Shown: positions 63,330 through 64,000 of the stretch, piece after piece
How positions within the stretch are numbered: position 1 is the stretch's first letter
Layout: every line of letters begins with the position of its first letter
Origin: an uncultured Clostridia bacterium
Lineage (GTDB): Bacteria; Bacillota; Clostridia; Lutisporales; Lutisporaceae
Direction: 5' to 3'
Length of the DNA: 64,000 nt
Assembly (NCBI GenBank): GCA_937930535.1
Contig: CALGKJ010000123.1
Coordinates: forward strand, 1 to 64,000
Notes under the pieces: generated by a model
What the model was told of the DNA's origin: nothing
The model's input: only the letters and a program-made list of their open reading frames with translations
The model's database searches: none
Program-made: the position numbers and the translations under genes

Positions 63330-64000
63330 ATGAGTAAGCTAAAACTAGAGGATGTTAAGCTGCTAGGGCAAGGTGCTCAGATTAAAAAAGAAATACTGAA
63401 AAGATATAAAAGCATCAGGGATTTTTATAATTCTAATGATATTTCTGTGGGATATAATACCGTACGTGTGTATTTATATACAGATGTCATAGACTCTCCC
63501 ACCTTTAAATGTACCATGACCAGAATATTTGATATGGATTATAACTCTCTGTTTTTATCTAAGCAGGAGCAGATCACGCTTCACGCTCAAAGCATATATG
63601 ACAATATAAAGGAATATGATGAGGAAGCCGACCAAGAGACATTTGATTATCTGCTGGAGAAAAGTAAAACGGAAAATATGGTTGAAGAAATAGCAATGAT
63701 GTACAGAGCAAAAGCCAGAAACTACTATTATACAAACTGGATAGACCACTGTATAGAATACTACACCTATGCCATAGATGCCTTGTCTTGGAATCAAGTA
63801 AATATGAAGGTATACTTCCTTTGTGAGCTTGCAGATGTTCTGACAAGAGAAAATATGATGGAAAAAGCTGAAACTAAGTATAAATATATAACGAACCTAG
63901 TGGGTCTGCATAAGGAAAAGCTTGATAATAACACATTATACTGCTACCATTATTGGCGAGGCATACACTATATGTATACAGATGTATATAGCTCTGCCAG
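63330..64000 (+). CDS. RRNPP-like TPR regulator, partial (runs off window)
   Basis: The start MSKLKLEDVKLLGQGAQIKKEI.. is clearly paralogous to the receptor at 28167-29441 (MSKLTLKDVKILGEGPQIRNAI). Similarity continues through YDNIKEYDEE, EEIAMMYRAKARNYYYTN and CIEYYTYAIDAL, the first TPR helices. The frame is open to the last base (223 codons), so the 3' half and any following pro-peptide gene are outside. GGGG before the ATG is the likely RBS. Confidence 0.85.
   Translation, partial: MSKLKLEDVKLLGQGAQIKKEILKRYKSIRDFYNSNDISVGYNTVRVYLYTDVIDSPTFKCTMTRIFDMDYNSLFLSKQEQITLHAQSIYDNIKEYDEEADQETFDYLLEKSKTENMVEEIAMMYRAKARNYYYTNWIDHCIEYYTYAIDALSWNQVNMKVYFLCELADVLTRENMMEKAETKYKYITNLVGLHKEKLDNNTLYCYHYWRGIHYMYTDVYSSA

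Overview
The window is AT-rich DNA from a low-GC Gram-positive bacterium of the class Clostridia. The evidence is strong AGGAGG-type ribosome binding sites, frequent TTG and GTG starts, the RapZ-YvcK-WhiA cluster, a pyruvate kinase with a C-terminal phosphohistidine domain, ATP- and PPi-type phosphofructokinases side by side, and RRNPP-type peptide signalling genes. The species cannot be fixed from sequence alone. No rRNA, tRNA, CRISPR array or recognisable integrase is visible.

Region 1 (about 0.3-17.5 kb) is a phage-derived module, read almost entirely on the minus strand from a divergent repressor/Cro-like switch at 16.33-16.47 kb. It encodes an XRE repressor and an ImmA/IrrE protease (plus strand). 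On the minus strand come a Cro-like regulator, a SNF2-type helicase split into two overlapping frames, a coiled-coil phage protein, a zinc-cluster phage protein, a family A DNA polymerase, an antirepressor flanked by 28-bp direct repeats, a DUF4406-like protein, an AEP primase/SF3 helicase, a VRR-NUC nuclease, a RinA/DUF1492-like activator and an HNH nuclease. Past the HNH gene, where terminase and capsid genes are expected, there is instead a GC-rich, G-run-containing stretch (possible cos remnant). It is followed by a peptide-metabolism cassette: a degenerate amidoligase, an intact amidoligase, a gamma-glutamylcyclotransferase-like protein and a small zinc-ribbon protein. A Phd/ParE toxin-antitoxin pair lies beyond. 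The element looks like a replication-competent but capsid-less prophage remnant or satellite.

Region 2 (about 17.5-31.4 kb) is a defence and signalling island. It holds a GIY-YIG/DUF4357 protein and a five-gene overlapping operon (LAGLIDADG-like protein, McrB-like AAA GTPase lacking a DNA-recognition domain, McrC-like nuclease, beta-class amino-methyltransferase, C5-cytosine methyltransferase). It also holds a 608-residue protein with an N-terminal HNH domain, a translationally linked 44/227-residue pair behind a structured leader, and an RRNPP-like TPR receptor whose 3' end overlaps a 46-residue exported pro-peptide. A secreted protein and a membrane-anchored protein sit just upstream of the receptor gene. 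A paralogous TPR receptor starts at 63.33 kb and runs off the window.

Region 3 (about 32-63 kb) is chromosomal core, mostly minus strand: rlmD-type 23S rRNA methyltransferase, a DUF1003 protein, an HxlR-regulated ABC exporter, a 228-bp fold-back element in front of a GNAT gene, an M29 aminopeptidase and a thioesterase. Then comes a glycolytic stretch (pyk, PPi-PFK, ATP-PFK, with dnaE, then pgi and ROK glucokinase), an HD-GYP protein, whiA, signal peptidase I, yvcK, rapZ, a PHP phosphoesterase, a LacI regulator, murB, an orphan sugar-binding protein, a second PHP protein, a PspC protein and uvrC. The enzymes cover glucose phosphorylation, isomerisation, the PFK step and the final pyruvate step. 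Several intergenic stem-loops behave as rho-independent terminators and divide the region into short transcription units.
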